Assembly: GCA_902762955.1 (NCBI GenBank)
Contig: CACWQH010000010.1
Coordinates: 1 to 60,711, forward strand
DNA: 60,711 nt
Source: an uncultured Lachnospiraceae bacterium
GTDB lineage: Bacteria; Bacillota; Clostridia; Lachnospirales; Lachnospiraceae
Direction: 5' to 3'
Below are positions 41,996-50,755 of the stretch, in pieces. The translations under genes were made by a program, and so were the position numbers. Each line of letters starts with the position of its first letter. The first letter of the stretch is position 1. The notes beneath the pieces are model-generated. The model ran no database searches. It saw nothing but the letters and a program-made list of their open reading frames with translations, and was not told the DNA's origin.

Positions 41996-43255
41996 TTATT
42001 CTTCATTAAAATCTTTTAATATAATAAAATTCTCATGATTAGATTTTGTAGGCAATTTATAATTATTTTGATTGGATTTTGCCATATATACTATATTTTC
42101 TTCTTCCGAGTAATATAACTTTCCTGCCATATTATTTACGAAAATAACTCTGGCATCCTCTCCCCAATTAGGATATGGCGAAAAATCTTCTTTTGTCAAA
42201 ACATGCTCATAGTCAATTCTATATACAAGTTCCCATCCCATATCACAAATTACATCAGCACCATTATGTGCCAACGTATAATAATCTAAATTACGATCCT
42301 GAACCACATAATACACACTATCATTATATGTAAAAACATCACCCGCTTTTAATGGAATAGTATCATGATCAGACTTTACACCATTATCAATATCAGCTTT
42401 TGCTATATCCTTTTGCGGCCAATACATACTATCTTCAATGGTTATTCCGGTATTAATATCTGAATCCTTATAAATAAGCACCAGATCTCCGGAAGGTTTA
42501 TTTATATTTTCACGATTATCATCTGTCGGATCTGTGTCGTCAGCAGGATCTGTGCTGTCAGCAGGGTCTGTATTGTCTGTCGGGTCTGTGTTATCTGTTG
42601 GATCTGTATTATCCGATGGATCCGTATTGTCAGCAGGATCTGTATTATCTGATGGATTTGTGCTATCTGCAGGATCTGTGTTATCTGAAGGATTTGTATT
42701 GTCAGCAGGTTCAGATGAATCCTTTTTTGTCTTATCAACATTAGGTATATCTAAATCATTATTAACTATTCCAGATGAACTTCCACCGTCACCATTCTTA
42801 ATTCCGGCCTTCTCTTCAAAATTATCCTCATCACTATACATCCATTTTGCTTCTTCCATCTTCCATACGGCAGTTATACCATTTTCGGTATATCTGAATT
42901 CATGTATAGTATATAAATCCTTACCTTTTGAACCATATTCAACATATGTTATGGCACCAATCTTGTTTGAACCTGTAAGTTCAAGACTTGTCGCTTTTCC
43001 AACATCCTGATTTAATGCATCCAAAGAGCTGTATATAGGCTGTCCATATATATACTTTTCACTTGATAAGCTCTGAGAAACCATAAGGCAATCCTTAGCA
43101 TTTACCATAACCTGCTCTCTTTTTTGCTTATCCATATAGCCCATAAAAGCAGGCACAACAATAGCCGCCATAATGGCAATTATAACTATAACAACCACAA
43201 GCTCAACAAGAGTAAAACCACTATTCTTCTTATCATGCTTCTTTAAGTTATTCAT
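41996..43255 (-). CDS. prepilin with Asp/Thr/Pro repeat linker
   Basis: This protein of about 419 residues has a prepilin leader cut after G13, then FTLVELVVVIVIIAIMAAIV and a pilin-like globular part to about residue 170. A linker of about 65 residues follows, made of repeated D-N-T-D-P-type pentapeptides. A separate C-terminal domain (LVLIYKDSDINTGITIEDSM onward) is unlike pilins and may be displayed on the fibre. The ATG at 43255 has AGGAGG upstream; an extension to 43285 has none. It lies between pilT and the major pilin; a large hairpin element separates it from pilT. It is probably a minor or adhesive pilin; which ligand it binds is unknown. Confidence 0.88.
   Translation of the reverse strand: MNNLKKHDKKNSGFTLVELVVVIVIIAIMAAIVVPAFMGYMDKQKREQVMVNAKDCLMVSQSLSSEKYIYGQPIYSSLDALNQDVGKATSLELTGSNKIGAITYVEYGSKGKDLYTIHEFRYTENGITAVWKMEEAKWMYSDEDNFEEKAGIKNGDGGSSSGIVNNDLDIPNVDKTKKDSSEPADNTNPSDNTDPADSTNPSDNTDPADNTDPSDNTDPTDNTDPTDNTDPADSTDPADDTDPTDDNRENINKPSGDLVLIYKDSDINTGITIEDSMYWPQKDIAKADIDNGVKSDHDTIPLKAGDVFTYNDSVYYVVQDRNLDYYTLAHNGADVICDMGWELVYRIDYEHVLTKEDFSPYPNWGEDARVIFVNNMAGKLYYSEEENIVYMAKSNQNNYKLPTKSNHENFIILKDFNEE
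42530..42720. repeat. 15-bp-type repeats encoding the D-N-T-D-P linker
   Basis: GGATCTGTATTATCTG-like units repeat about 12 times with many silent and A/S/T/P-changing differences. They encode the acidic linker of the prepilin. Confidence 0.8.
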
Positions 43256-43410
43256 AATGTGCCTCCTTTCTGAAATACTAATCACATCTCATTATATATA
43301 TCGACATTCCAAACAATAAAACTCAATCATCATTACACTTTTCTTTAAAAATATATTTACAAAAATATATATCTAAACATAACTACCTAACATCTTTTCC
43401 AATAGAGTGA

Positions 43411-43549
43411 GTTGTCTGTACATAAGCTGCCTATAAAAAGGTACTTTAAAAACGTCGGTACTTAGCGAGGTATTTTCGAGCTTAGTACCGCTACGTTTTT
43501 AACGTAGCGAGAGCGTGCCTTTTTATAGGCAGTCTTATGTACAGACAAC
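43411..43549 (-). repeat. fixed-core/variable-stem hairpin element, type 1, copy 3 (inverted)
   Basis: Read on the minus strand, the fixed parts GGCACGCTCTCGCTAC, GCGGTACTAAGCTCG, ACCTCGCTAAGTACCG and AAAGTACC are all present. The inner stem is TTAAAAACGT/ACGTTTTTAA (43493-43502 with 43446-43455), unrelated to the stems of copies 1 and 2. The outer arms are about 31 bp with one bulge. The element lies 8 bp after the pilT stop, before the repeat-linker prepilin. Confidence 0.85.
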
Positions 43550-43557
43550 GTATTATA

Positions 43558-44601
43558 TTATAGGTATTGATCCAGCTCCGCTCTGTCGTTGGAATAGCGA
43601 TATGCATTTTCTCTTGTGATCACTCCCATGCTTACATATCTTGCAAGCTCGTTATTGAGCGTATGCATTCCAAATGCTGAACCGGACTGCATAAGCGTAC
43701 CAAGCTGATGACACTTATTTTCTCTTATCTGATTGCAAACTGCATCTGTTCCTATAAGGATTTCTGTTGCAGCTACTCTTCCGTTTCCTCTTGCATTTGG
43801 TACAAGACACTGGGTAATAACTCCGTTAAGTACACCTGCAAGCTGTGTTCTTATCTGATTTTGTATATTTGCAGGACAAGCATCTATAATTCTGTCGATG
43901 GTCTGTGGCGCACCTGTAGTATGAAGTGTAGACATAACGAGGTGTCCTGTTTCAGCTGCGGTAAGGGCTGCTGAAATAGTCTCATAATCACGCATTTCTC
44001 CTACGAGAATGATATCCGGATCTTCACGAAGTGCACTTCTTAATGCAGATGCAAAATCCTTAACATCTCTTCCGACCTCTCTTTGATGTATAAGTGCTAA
44101 CTTTTTATCATACTTATACTCAACAGGGTCTTCTATAGTTATTATATGATCAGGTCTTGTTTCATTGATACTGTCTATCATAGATGCAAGAGTTGTTGAC
44201 TTACCCGAACCTGTAGGTCCGGTTACAAGGATAAGTCCTCTTGGCTTTGCTGCAAGCTCTTTTAATACCGGTGGAAGGCCAAGCATATCAAGTGATGGTA
44301 TAGTTGAATTAAGAAGTCTTATGGTAGCAGCAAGCTTTCCATCCTGTTTAAATACATTTACACGCTGTCTGTTACCATCAGAAGAACAAATGGCAAAATC
44401 TGCATCAAGACCTTCCTCCAAATCTGCTCTTTGCTCATCCGTAAGCATCTCAACTATCATTGAAAGCTTTTCAGCATTATTGTTACTATCAGCCTCCTGA
44501 AGCTTTCCGTTTATACGAAACATAGTCGGAAGTCCTACGGAAAGATGTATATCCGAACATCCCATGCTCCTTGCCTTAAGTATCATCTCATCAATCATCA
44601 T
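43558..44601 (-). CDS. pilT: type IV pilus retraction ATPase PilT
   Basis: This 347-residue ATPase has the PilT N-terminus (ILKARSMGCSDIHLSVGLPT) with the SDIHL motif. Walker A is ILVTGPTGSGKSTTLASM near residue 128. The Walker B region is DPDIILVGEMRDYETI, and the AALTAAETGHLVMSTLHTTG His-box follows. The C-terminus carries the retraction-type region (NRAELDQYL end). It disassembles the pilus at the inner membrane. It follows pilB by 26 bp in the operon, with a GGGGG ribosome binding site. Confidence 0.95.
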   Translation of the reverse strand: MMIDEMILKARSMGCSDIHLSVGLPTMFRINGKLQEADSNNNAEKLSMIVEMLTDEQRADLEEGLDADFAICSSDGNRQRVNVFKQDGKLAATIRLLNSTIPSLDMLGLPPVLKELAAKPRGLILVTGPTGSGKSTTLASMIDSINETRPDHIITIEDPVEYKYDKKLALIHQREVGRDVKDFASALRSALREDPDIILVGEMRDYETISAALTAAETGHLVMSTLHTTGAPQTIDRIIDACPANIQNQIRTQLAGVLNGVITQCLVPNARGNGRVAATEILIGTDAVCNQIRENKCHQLGTLMQSGSAFGMHTLNNELARYVSMGVITRENAYRYSNDRAELDQYL

Positions 44602-44627
44602 AATTTTTTGCCCCCTTTTTCTGCATA

Positions 44628-46313
44628 CTATTCATAATATGAAACCTTAATAAGCTCATCAATGGTTGTAACACCCTGTTCAACAAGCTCAAGCGCACTT
44701 TTCTTAAGTGTACTCATACCCTGTTCATTTATGGCATATTCCTTAATTTCTTCAACTGATGCACCCTTGGTTATCATTGAACGAACATTCTTATCTATAA
44801 CAAGAATCTCATGTATGGAAATTCTTCCCTTATATCCGGTGTTATTACACTGTCTGCAGCCTACGGCATGCTTTACCTCAGGTATATGCACACCGGCGAT
44901 TGCTTCTTCATCAGGAGTCATAGGACCGCTGGTTGCACAGAAAGGACATACCTTTCTTACAAGTCTCTGGGCTACTATTCCAACCAGTGAGCTCGCTATC
45001 ATATAAGGTTCAACTCCCATATCTACAAGTCTGACAACCGAAGATGCAGCATCATTGGTATGGAGCGTTGAAAGAACCAAGTGACCGGTTATAGCGGCTC
45101 TTACCGATATGGAAGCCGTTTCGGAGTCACGTGTCTCACCAACCATTATGATATCCGGATCCTGACGAAGCAAGGCTCTAAGTCCAACCTCAAAGGTAAG
45201 TCCGGCAATGTTATTAACCTGCATCTGATTTAACTTAGCCACATTTTTTTCTACAGGGTCTTCTATTGTTGATATATTAACACTTCTCTTTGAAAGCTCC
45301 TCAAGTATCATATAGAGAGTTGTTGACTTACCTGAACCTGTAGGTCCCGTAAGATATATGATACCGTTAGGAGACTGAAGCATCTTCTTAACTATCATAT
45401 AGTTTTTATCTGTCATACCAAAGGTTCCCATATGGTCTATAGTAGATGCTGAAGCAAGAAGTCTTAAAACCGCCTTCTCACCAAACACCGTAGGTATAAC
45501 AGAAACTCTGACGTTAAGGTTTACACCCTCTATGTTGATTCTAAAGTGACCGTCCTGTGGTACCCTTCGTTCTGCAATATCCAAATCACCAAGTATCTTG
45601 ATTCTGGCTATAAGTGAATTGTGAATATTTTTTTGAAGTGTCATGAAATCGGCGATTACACCGTCCATTCTCATACGAACACTGGTATGATTTTCAAAGG
45701 GTTCAATATGTATATCTGAAGCATTAGAATTATAAGCTCTGATAAGTATACTGTTAAAAAGGTTGATGATAGGAGTATCATCATCCCCCTCCTCTATACT
45801 TATCTCTACCGTTTCACTAACCTGTGTACTGTTGGCAGCCGCCTTTTTAGCAGCCTCCCTTGCAGACACTTCAGAATAATAGTACTGGATAGAGTTTTCA
45901 AGTGGTGCCTGCTCACAAAGAGCAATATTTAATTCCATACCTACTATCTGTCTGATATCCTCAATTCCATAGAAATTAAGAGGATCATTTACGATAATGT
46001 AATAAACATTATCTACAACCTTATAACCCATCATACAGTACTTCTCAGCGAGCATCCTCGGAATCATCTCAACTGCCTCGATATTGACAGATAAATCAGA
46101 TACATTTACCATTTCGTAATTAAGCCTTTTCGCTAAAGCCTCAAGCATCTGCTTTTCTGTGATAAAACCAAGTGCTATAAGTGCGCCACCAAGTCTGACA
46201 CCCTTATTTTCCTTCTGGTAGGCAATAGCCTGGCCAACCTGGTCATCATTTACATATCCAAGCTCCTGAAGTACATCACCAATTCTTATGTTTTTATTAT
46301 TTCTTGCTTCCAT
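44628..46313 (-). CDS. pilB: type IV pilus assembly ATPase PilB
   Basis: This 561-residue extension ATPase has an N-terminal MshEN-like domain (IGDVLQELGYVNDDQVGQAI), which binds c-di-GMP in some relatives. A linker follows, then the GspE/PilB core. Walker A is LTGPTGSGKSTTLYMI near residue 322 and the Walker B region is DPDIIMVGETRDSETA. A zinc-binding tetracysteine (CPFC...CRQC) lies at about 457-487. It powers pilin polymerisation. GAGGAA within the end of pilO provides its ribosome binding site, and pilT follows. Confidence 0.95.
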   Translation of the reverse strand: MEARNNKNIRIGDVLQELGYVNDDQVGQAIAYQKENKGVRLGGALIALGFITEKQMLEALAKRLNYEMVNVSDLSVNIEAVEMIPRMLAEKYCMMGYKVVDNVYYIIVNDPLNFYGIEDIRQIVGMELNIALCEQAPLENSIQYYYSEVSAREAAKKAAANSTQVSETVEISIEEGDDDTPIINLFNSILIRAYNSNASDIHIEPFENHTSVRMRMDGVIADFMTLQKNIHNSLIARIKILGDLDIAERRVPQDGHFRINIEGVNLNVRVSVIPTVFGEKAVLRLLASASTIDHMGTFGMTDKNYMIVKKMLQSPNGIIYLTGPTGSGKSTTLYMILEELSKRSVNISTIEDPVEKNVAKLNQMQVNNIAGLTFEVGLRALLRQDPDIIMVGETRDSETASISVRAAITGHLVLSTLHTNDAASSVVRLVDMGVEPYMIASSLVGIVAQRLVRKVCPFCATSGPMTPDEEAIAGVHIPEVKHAVGCRQCNNTGYKGRISIHEILVIDKNVRSMITKGASVEEIKEYAINEQGMSTLKKSALELVEQGVTTIDELIKVSYYE

Positions 46314-46316
46314 AGA

Positions 46317-47069
46317 TTATTCCTCGCACATATATATTTCAAAAGCAACATCTAAAGTCATGTTAGACTTTATATCATAACTTCCTTCCCCCTCTTCATC
46401 GGAAGAATCGTTATATTCTATACTTCTTTCCTCAGAAAATGAGTAGCTTACAACTCTAAGTTTCTTATCAGTATTACAAAGCGAATCAAGAAATGCTATA
46501 AGCTTTTCCTCATCACCGCCAATTTTCATGGAAATGCTGGCAGTATAAATTCCGGTTGCAGAAAAAGCTTCTTCTTCATCAAACAATTCATCCGAATCAT
46601 CTTCATCCTCTGAATCATCAAGATAATCCTCGGCACTTTCTTCTTCATATTCATCATAAAGCTCTTCATCAACTATTCCCAACGCCTTCTTGGAATACTG
46701 ATATGGTCCCAAGTCCGTAGGAGTGGCTGAAATTGAAATATTAAGGTCATATGAATAGAGACCTGATGTAAGAACAAGATTAGTGAAATGTTTATCAATC
46801 TCATTACTCGTCATTATCTCGTAATAACCATTTCGTGCCGTTGTTATTTCATCATTCATTTTTTCATTTTCCGCCTCTATCATAGGAAGCTGAGCAACCT
46901 TCATCTCGTTCATTTCCTTAAGGTCTTTTTCTGCCTGCGTCTTTTCTTTTATGGAATTTATATCCTTGATTACGGGATACACTCCCCAATACCCTATACA
47001 TACAACTATTACAAATACGGATAGGAATATAAGTAACTTTTTATCTCTTTCAGTCATTTCAAATTTCAT
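46317..47069 (-). CDS. pilO: PilO-like inner-membrane alignment protein with acidic insert
   Basis: This 250-residue single-pass protein has a short cytoplasmic start, a membrane helix (LLIFLSVFVIVVCIGYWGVY, about 12-34) and a coiled coil (SIKEKTQAEKDLKEMNEMKV). A ferredoxin-like periplasm-type domain follows. This is the layout of PilO, which with PilN bridges PilM to the rest of the machine. A highly acidic stretch (about residues 133-170, rich in D/E) splits the domain and is not usual. It lies between the pilM-pilN fusion and pilB. Sequence identity to PilO is low; assignment rests on layout and position. Confidence 0.75.
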   Translation of the reverse strand: MKFEMTERDKKLLIFLSVFVIVVCIGYWGVYPVIKDINSIKEKTQAEKDLKEMNEMKVAQLPMIEAENEKMNDEITTARNGYYEIMTSNEIDKHFTNLVLTSGLYSYDLNISISATPTDLGPYQYSKKALGIVDEELYDEYEEESAEDYLDDSEDEDDSDELFDEEEAFSATGIYTASISMKIGGDEEKLIAFLDSLCNTDKKLRVVSYSFSEERSIEYNDSSDEEGEGSYDIKSNMTLDVAFEIYMCEE

Positions 47070-47080
47070 TATATCCCCTC

Positions 47081-48520
47081 CTATCTTCCTGCTGATTCAG
47101 CTAATGTACAGTTTACATGAATATCCCAGTTTTCAGTGCCTTCATTATAAGAATATCCCGAATAATCCACACTATTAAATATATCCTGTTTATTAAGTTC
47201 TGCTATAAACAAGTTTATCTCATCAACCGTTCCCGAAGTTGCTGTAAAGGATACAACACCCGAATCGGCATCAAAGGATTCAAAGCTTACCTCAGCATAA
47301 TTTCCGGCACATTTATTGATAAGATTTCTTACCTCTGTATTACAAACCGGATATGTATATATATTCTCATCAAGTCCGACTATTGAATTATATTGTGCAC
47401 TTATAAATGTATTCTCTGCTACAACCATATCATACCATGTTACCTGCATAGCCATTGACTGATTGGCTTCCTCAGCTTCTTTTAATTCTCTCTGTTTTAA
47501 AATTTTAACCGTAAATGCAGCCGCAAGTGCAGTCAACATAACCGCCACTGCACCGATAATGATAAACATTCCTGCCTTACTTCCGGTCTTTTCTTCATCC
47601 TTCTTTTTAGAAGTTCGAAATAATGTAAGGAAATTTTGAAACTTACCTGTACTGATCAAACCACTTGTCGCATGTATACTGTTTTGTATGTCAACTCCTG
47701 CCTGAATCTTGTCATCTGAAAAAATCTGAACAGGTGCCTGTATACCTTGCTGAAGAATAGCCTCACTATATGTATATATATTAAGAGGATTCACCCCCGC
47801 CAGGATAATCGTCTCAAGAGGATATTCAATCTGATGAGCCTGCATAAACTGAATAATCTGGCTGGCAGAACGAGCCATATCCTGTGCATACTCCTCGGAT
47901 TCCTGTTCATGGAAGCATCTGGTGCTGTTGAAGTAATAAAATGCACCGTTTACAAAAAGGAGTGTCGTTATCATCATCCTATCGGCAATTTCAAGTATAA
48001 AGGTTCCGTATTTTTTACCGGCAGTCTGTGCAACAAAATTTATAATGCTGCTTTCTCCGGAATATATAGCCTTTACTTTAATTCCTGCTTCCGTAAAGAT
48101 ATCCAGATAATCCTTTATAAAATCTGTAGGAATATTTTCGGCATATACCCTTTTTGTTTTTCCTTCTACAGCAAGAGGAATATATCCGTAGCAATAGCTG
48201 TCACCCTTATTGATATCAGTAAACTCTCTTTCAATAAACTCAAGAGTCTTACTGTCCTTTAATACAGGCATCTCTATATTTTTGCCGACAAACTTTGAAC
48301 TGTTTATAACGACTATTACATCCTTTGCCGGTAGTCTTAATGAAACCCATGTTTCGCGTAAAAAACCTATAAAGGAATCAGCATCCATTACTATACCATT
48401 GATTATACTTCCCTCGGGAGCATCAAGTGTATAGCTCTGGTTAATAGTTATTTTCTTTCCGTTTGAATTTCCTGTAACAATCTGTACCTGCTGATTGGCA
48501 AGATATATAACTGTACTCAT
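47081..48520 (-). CDS. PilM-PilN fusion protein
   Basis: This is 479 residues. The first 300 form an actin-like PilM domain (MSTVIYLANQQVQIVTGNSN, then FVGKNIEMPVLKDSKTLEFI and YGTFILEIADRMMITTLLFV). A linker with KKKDEEK leads to a membrane helix (about 318-340, AGMFIIIGAVAVMLTALAAA). A coiled segment and a PilN-like small alpha/beta domain close the protein (SFESFDADSGVVSFTATSGT, then VDEINLFIAELNKQDIFNSV). In proteobacteria PilM and PilN are separate and PilN's N-terminal tail binds PilM; here both are covalently joined. PilO follows, 11 bp downstream. The ribosome binding site is AAGGGGTG. Confidence 0.85.
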   Translation of the reverse strand: MSTVIYLANQQVQIVTGNSNGKKITINQSYTLDAPEGSIINGIVMDADSFIGFLRETWVSLRLPAKDVIVVINSSKFVGKNIEMPVLKDSKTLEFIEREFTDINKGDSYCYGYIPLAVEGKTKRVYAENIPTDFIKDYLDIFTEAGIKVKAIYSGESSIINFVAQTAGKKYGTFILEIADRMMITTLLFVNGAFYYFNSTRCFHEQESEEYAQDMARSASQIIQFMQAHQIEYPLETIILAGVNPLNIYTYSEAILQQGIQAPVQIFSDDKIQAGVDIQNSIHATSGLISTGKFQNFLTLFRTSKKKDEEKTGSKAGMFIIIGAVAVMLTALAAAFTVKILKQRELKEAEEANQSMAMQVTWYDMVVAENTFISAQYNSIVGLDENIYTYPVCNTEVRNLINKCAGNYAEVSFESFDADSGVVSFTATSGTVDEINLFIAELNKQDIFNSVDYSGYSYNEGTENWDIHVNCTLAESAGR

Positions 48521-48537
48521 CTATGTTCACCCCTTTT

Positions 48538-49740
48538 TTATTGATAAGATTGCGATATCTGTGCATAAGATCCGTAAATAGGCTGTATAACGGAAATTAT
48601 TATAAATCCGACTATGACCGCCATAACCACTATCATGGCCGGCTCCAGATAAGAAACCAGCTTATTGAGTGCCACCTCAGAATCATATTCCATCTGATTT
48701 GCTGTGGAAACAAGCATGGAATCAAGAGCACCCGTTTCTTCACCAACCATTATTGATGAAGAAAGCTTTTTGGTAAAGCCATCAACCTTATCAATCGCTT
48801 CACTTAAGTTTGAACCCGACTTTACATCTGCTATAACCTGATCAAATTGCTTTTCAATATATAGGTTACCTATCGTATTTCTTGAAATCAAAAGGCAGTT
48901 TATAATAGATATACCGGCAGAATAAAGACTTGAAAGGGTTCTCGCAAATCTTGCAGTATATATAACCTTCCTAAGCTTTCCGAAAACCGGAAGATGTATC
49001 TCAAGCTTATCCTTATAATACTTAACCGAAGGAATTGAAAATATTATCTTAAAGGCTATGTAAAGAATGGCCGCTACTATAAGAAGCACATACCATTTAT
49101 TTTTTACATAATTACTTATACCAAGTAAAAGTGTCGTTGATGCAGGCAAGCTTTCCATCTGTGAAAACAAGCTGTCAAACTGCGGTATAACATATCCCAT
49201 GATAATAGCAACAACTATTACGATAAGCACACCAAGGATTTTAGGATATGTCATAGAGCTTTTAACCTTTTGTCCAAGTCTGTATTCCTTATCATAATGC
49301 GATGCCATCTGCATGGCTATCTTGTCAAGATTACCGCTGGTTTCTGCACTCTTTACCATATTGATAAACAGCGGTGGAAATGCATCGCCCTGCTCAAGCA
49401 TGGCATCCGAAAGCGATATACCTGAACGAACAAGCTTAAGTATTGATGCATATATCTCCTGTTCTTTAGGCTTAATTGATTCATCCTCTGAAATAATCTT
49501 AAGTGCCTTTACAAGGGAAACACCCGCAGCCGTAAGCTCTCCGATATTTCTTGCAAAATCAGAGATAGCATCTGATTTTATCCTTTTAATATTCTTTTTT
49601 TCGACTACAGCCTTTGACTCGATAAGCAGCTTATTATCCTGCTTAAGCTTATCATGAAGATCAAATTCGTCATTTGCCATAACGACTCCCGATACGATTT
49701 TTCCTTCCTCGTCCTGGGCCTTATATTTGTAACGAACCAA
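48538..49740 (-). CDS. pilC: type IV pilus platform protein PilC/GspF
   Basis: This 400-residue polytopic membrane protein has two T2SSF domains (FARNIGELTAAGVSLVKALK near residue 63; FARTLSSLYSAGISIINCLL near 264). Three main membrane segments are seen (ILGVLIVIVVAIIMGYVIPQ; WYVLLIVAAILYIAFKIIF; the C-terminal MIVVMAVIVGFIIISVIQPI). It couples PilB/PilT to the pilus base. The start codon is TTG, supported by GGAGG eight bases upstream; no ATG fits. It begins three bases after the prepilin-peptidase-like gene. Confidence 0.95.
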   Translation of the reverse strand: MVRYKYKAQDEEGKIVSGVVMANDEFDLHDKLKQDNKLLIESKAVVEKKNIKRIKSDAISDFARNIGELTAAGVSLVKALKIISEDESIKPKEQEIYASILKLVRSGISLSDAMLEQGDAFPPLFINMVKSAETSGNLDKIAMQMASHYDKEYRLGQKVKSSMTYPKILGVLIVIVVAIIMGYVIPQFDSLFSQMESLPASTTLLLGISNYVKNKWYVLLIVAAILYIAFKIIFSIPSVKYYKDKLEIHLPVFGKLRKVIYTARFARTLSSLYSAGISIINCLLISRNTIGNLYIEKQFDQVIADVKSGSNLSEAIDKVDGFTKKLSSSIMVGEETGALDSMLVSTANQMEYDSEVALNKLVSYLEPAMIVVMAVIVGFIIISVIQPIYGSYAQISQSYQ

Positions 49741-49743
49741 GGC

Positions 49744-50247
49744 TTATTCCTCCTTATTCTTGTATTTATCATCATATTCTATTAAAGCAATATCATCATT
49801 TTCTTCTCTGCCTTCTTTAAACTCATCTACCAGTTTTTCATCCCAAATCAAACGCGGCGTATAAATATAAGCCAAAATAAGCATACCGGCTATAACTGCC
49901 GCAATCATAATCGCTGCCGAATGAAATATCGGAAGCTTAAAAACAAAATAAAGCAGTACATAAATCAAAACCGCAAAAAAACCGCCTGAAACCTCGGTAT
50001 AAAATCCCCTTTTTGAAAATTCGGCATCACAAAAACGGCATTTTCCTTTATTTATAAATCTTGAAACCACCGGAAATGTATCCTTAATTCTTAATCTGTG
50101 TCCGCATTCCCGACAGGTTGAATATTTTCTTTTTAATATATCTATATCTTTTATCCTGCAATAAGCTATTTCATCAGCCAATGAAAAAACATCAGCTCCT
50201 ATAAAAAAAACTAAAACTATGCATAAAGCATTAAGAAAAATTAACAT
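49744..50247 (-). CDS. prepilin peptidase-like protein lacking the catalytic half
   Basis: This 167-residue membrane protein corresponds to the N-terminal part of A24 prepilin peptidases. It has one membrane helix, a cytoplasmic zinc-type domain (CRECGHRL...FPVVSRFINKGKCRFCDAEF; two CxxC pairs) and two to three more hydrophobic segments. Full enzymes are about 250 residues and have two catalytic aspartates, the second in GxGD. Here only RLIWDEKLVDEF is present near the end and no GxGD follows. The gene ends three bases before pilC, so no missing piece is hidden downstream. It may be a degenerate or accessory homologue, with the true peptidase elsewhere. Confidence 0.75.
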   Translation of the reverse strand: MLIFLNALCIVLVFFIGADVFSLADEIAYCRIKDIDILKRKYSTCRECGHRLRIKDTFPVVSRFINKGKCRFCDAEFSKRGFYTEVSGGFFAVLIYVLLYFVFKLPIFHSAAIMIAAVIAGMLILAYIYTPRLIWDEKLVDEFKEGREENDDIALIEYDDKYKNKEE

Positions 50248-50282
50248 AATCTACCCTTCTGACCGGTTATTAACCTTTTTTT

Positions 50283-50744
50283 TTAGTAATCAAACAGATT
50301 TATAAAGAAATCAACATCCCACTTATCCTCTCCGTCCTCATAACGGTAAGTTACTTTATAATTATCTATCTGATATGTAAAGCAGGTAACAAGCTTAAGC
50401 TCTTTGTCATAAGAGATGATATCAACCACTCCGTCATTTTCGAGTATACCCCTTATTCGTTCTATGCTTTCATTTGATAAGCCGTGTTTCTTTCCCGGCT
50501 CATAAACGCATTTATCCTTTGCATAATATTCCACATCGAGCATATTAAGAGCAAGCTTTACATTTTTTGCTTCTTTAAATGCCGTCCTTCCGTTATGCGT
50601 TATTTTGAAATAATTAAACAAAACTACAAATAAGATAACCGCACAAAGTACAATTAAAACTGTTAAACGTATTCTTTTTTTTACTACTCTGTTATATTCC
50701 TTATCCAACTCCATCACCCCTGATGTATTATATAATCCGACCAC
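50283..50744 (-). CDS. single-pass pilus-operon protein of unknown function
   Basis: This protein has up to 153 residues: a basic N-terminus, one membrane helix (TVLIVLCAVILFVVLFNYF) and a soluble domain (KEAKNVKLALNMLDVEYYAK to the end). The organisation resembles a pseudopilin without a recognisable prepilin leader. It lies between a minor pilin gene and the peptidase-like gene. The start is uncertain: a GTG at 50744 has no good ribosome binding site, and an ATG at 50714 has AGGGG only two bases before it. No family is recognised. Confidence 0.6.
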   Translation of the reverse strand: MVGLYNTSGVMELDKEYNRVVKKRIRLTVLIVLCAVILFVVLFNYFKITHNGRTAFKEAKNVKLALNMLDVEYYAKDKCVYEPGKKHGLSNESIERIRGILENDGVVDIISYDKELKLVTCFTYQIDNYKVTYRYEDGEDKWDVDFFINLFDY

Positions 50745-50755
50745 TCAAACAAATA

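Noticed and set aside
42502-43010. Repeat-rich frames on both strands within the second prepilin gene
   Set aside because: Off-frame readings of the D-N-T-D-P repeat; no ribosome binding sites.
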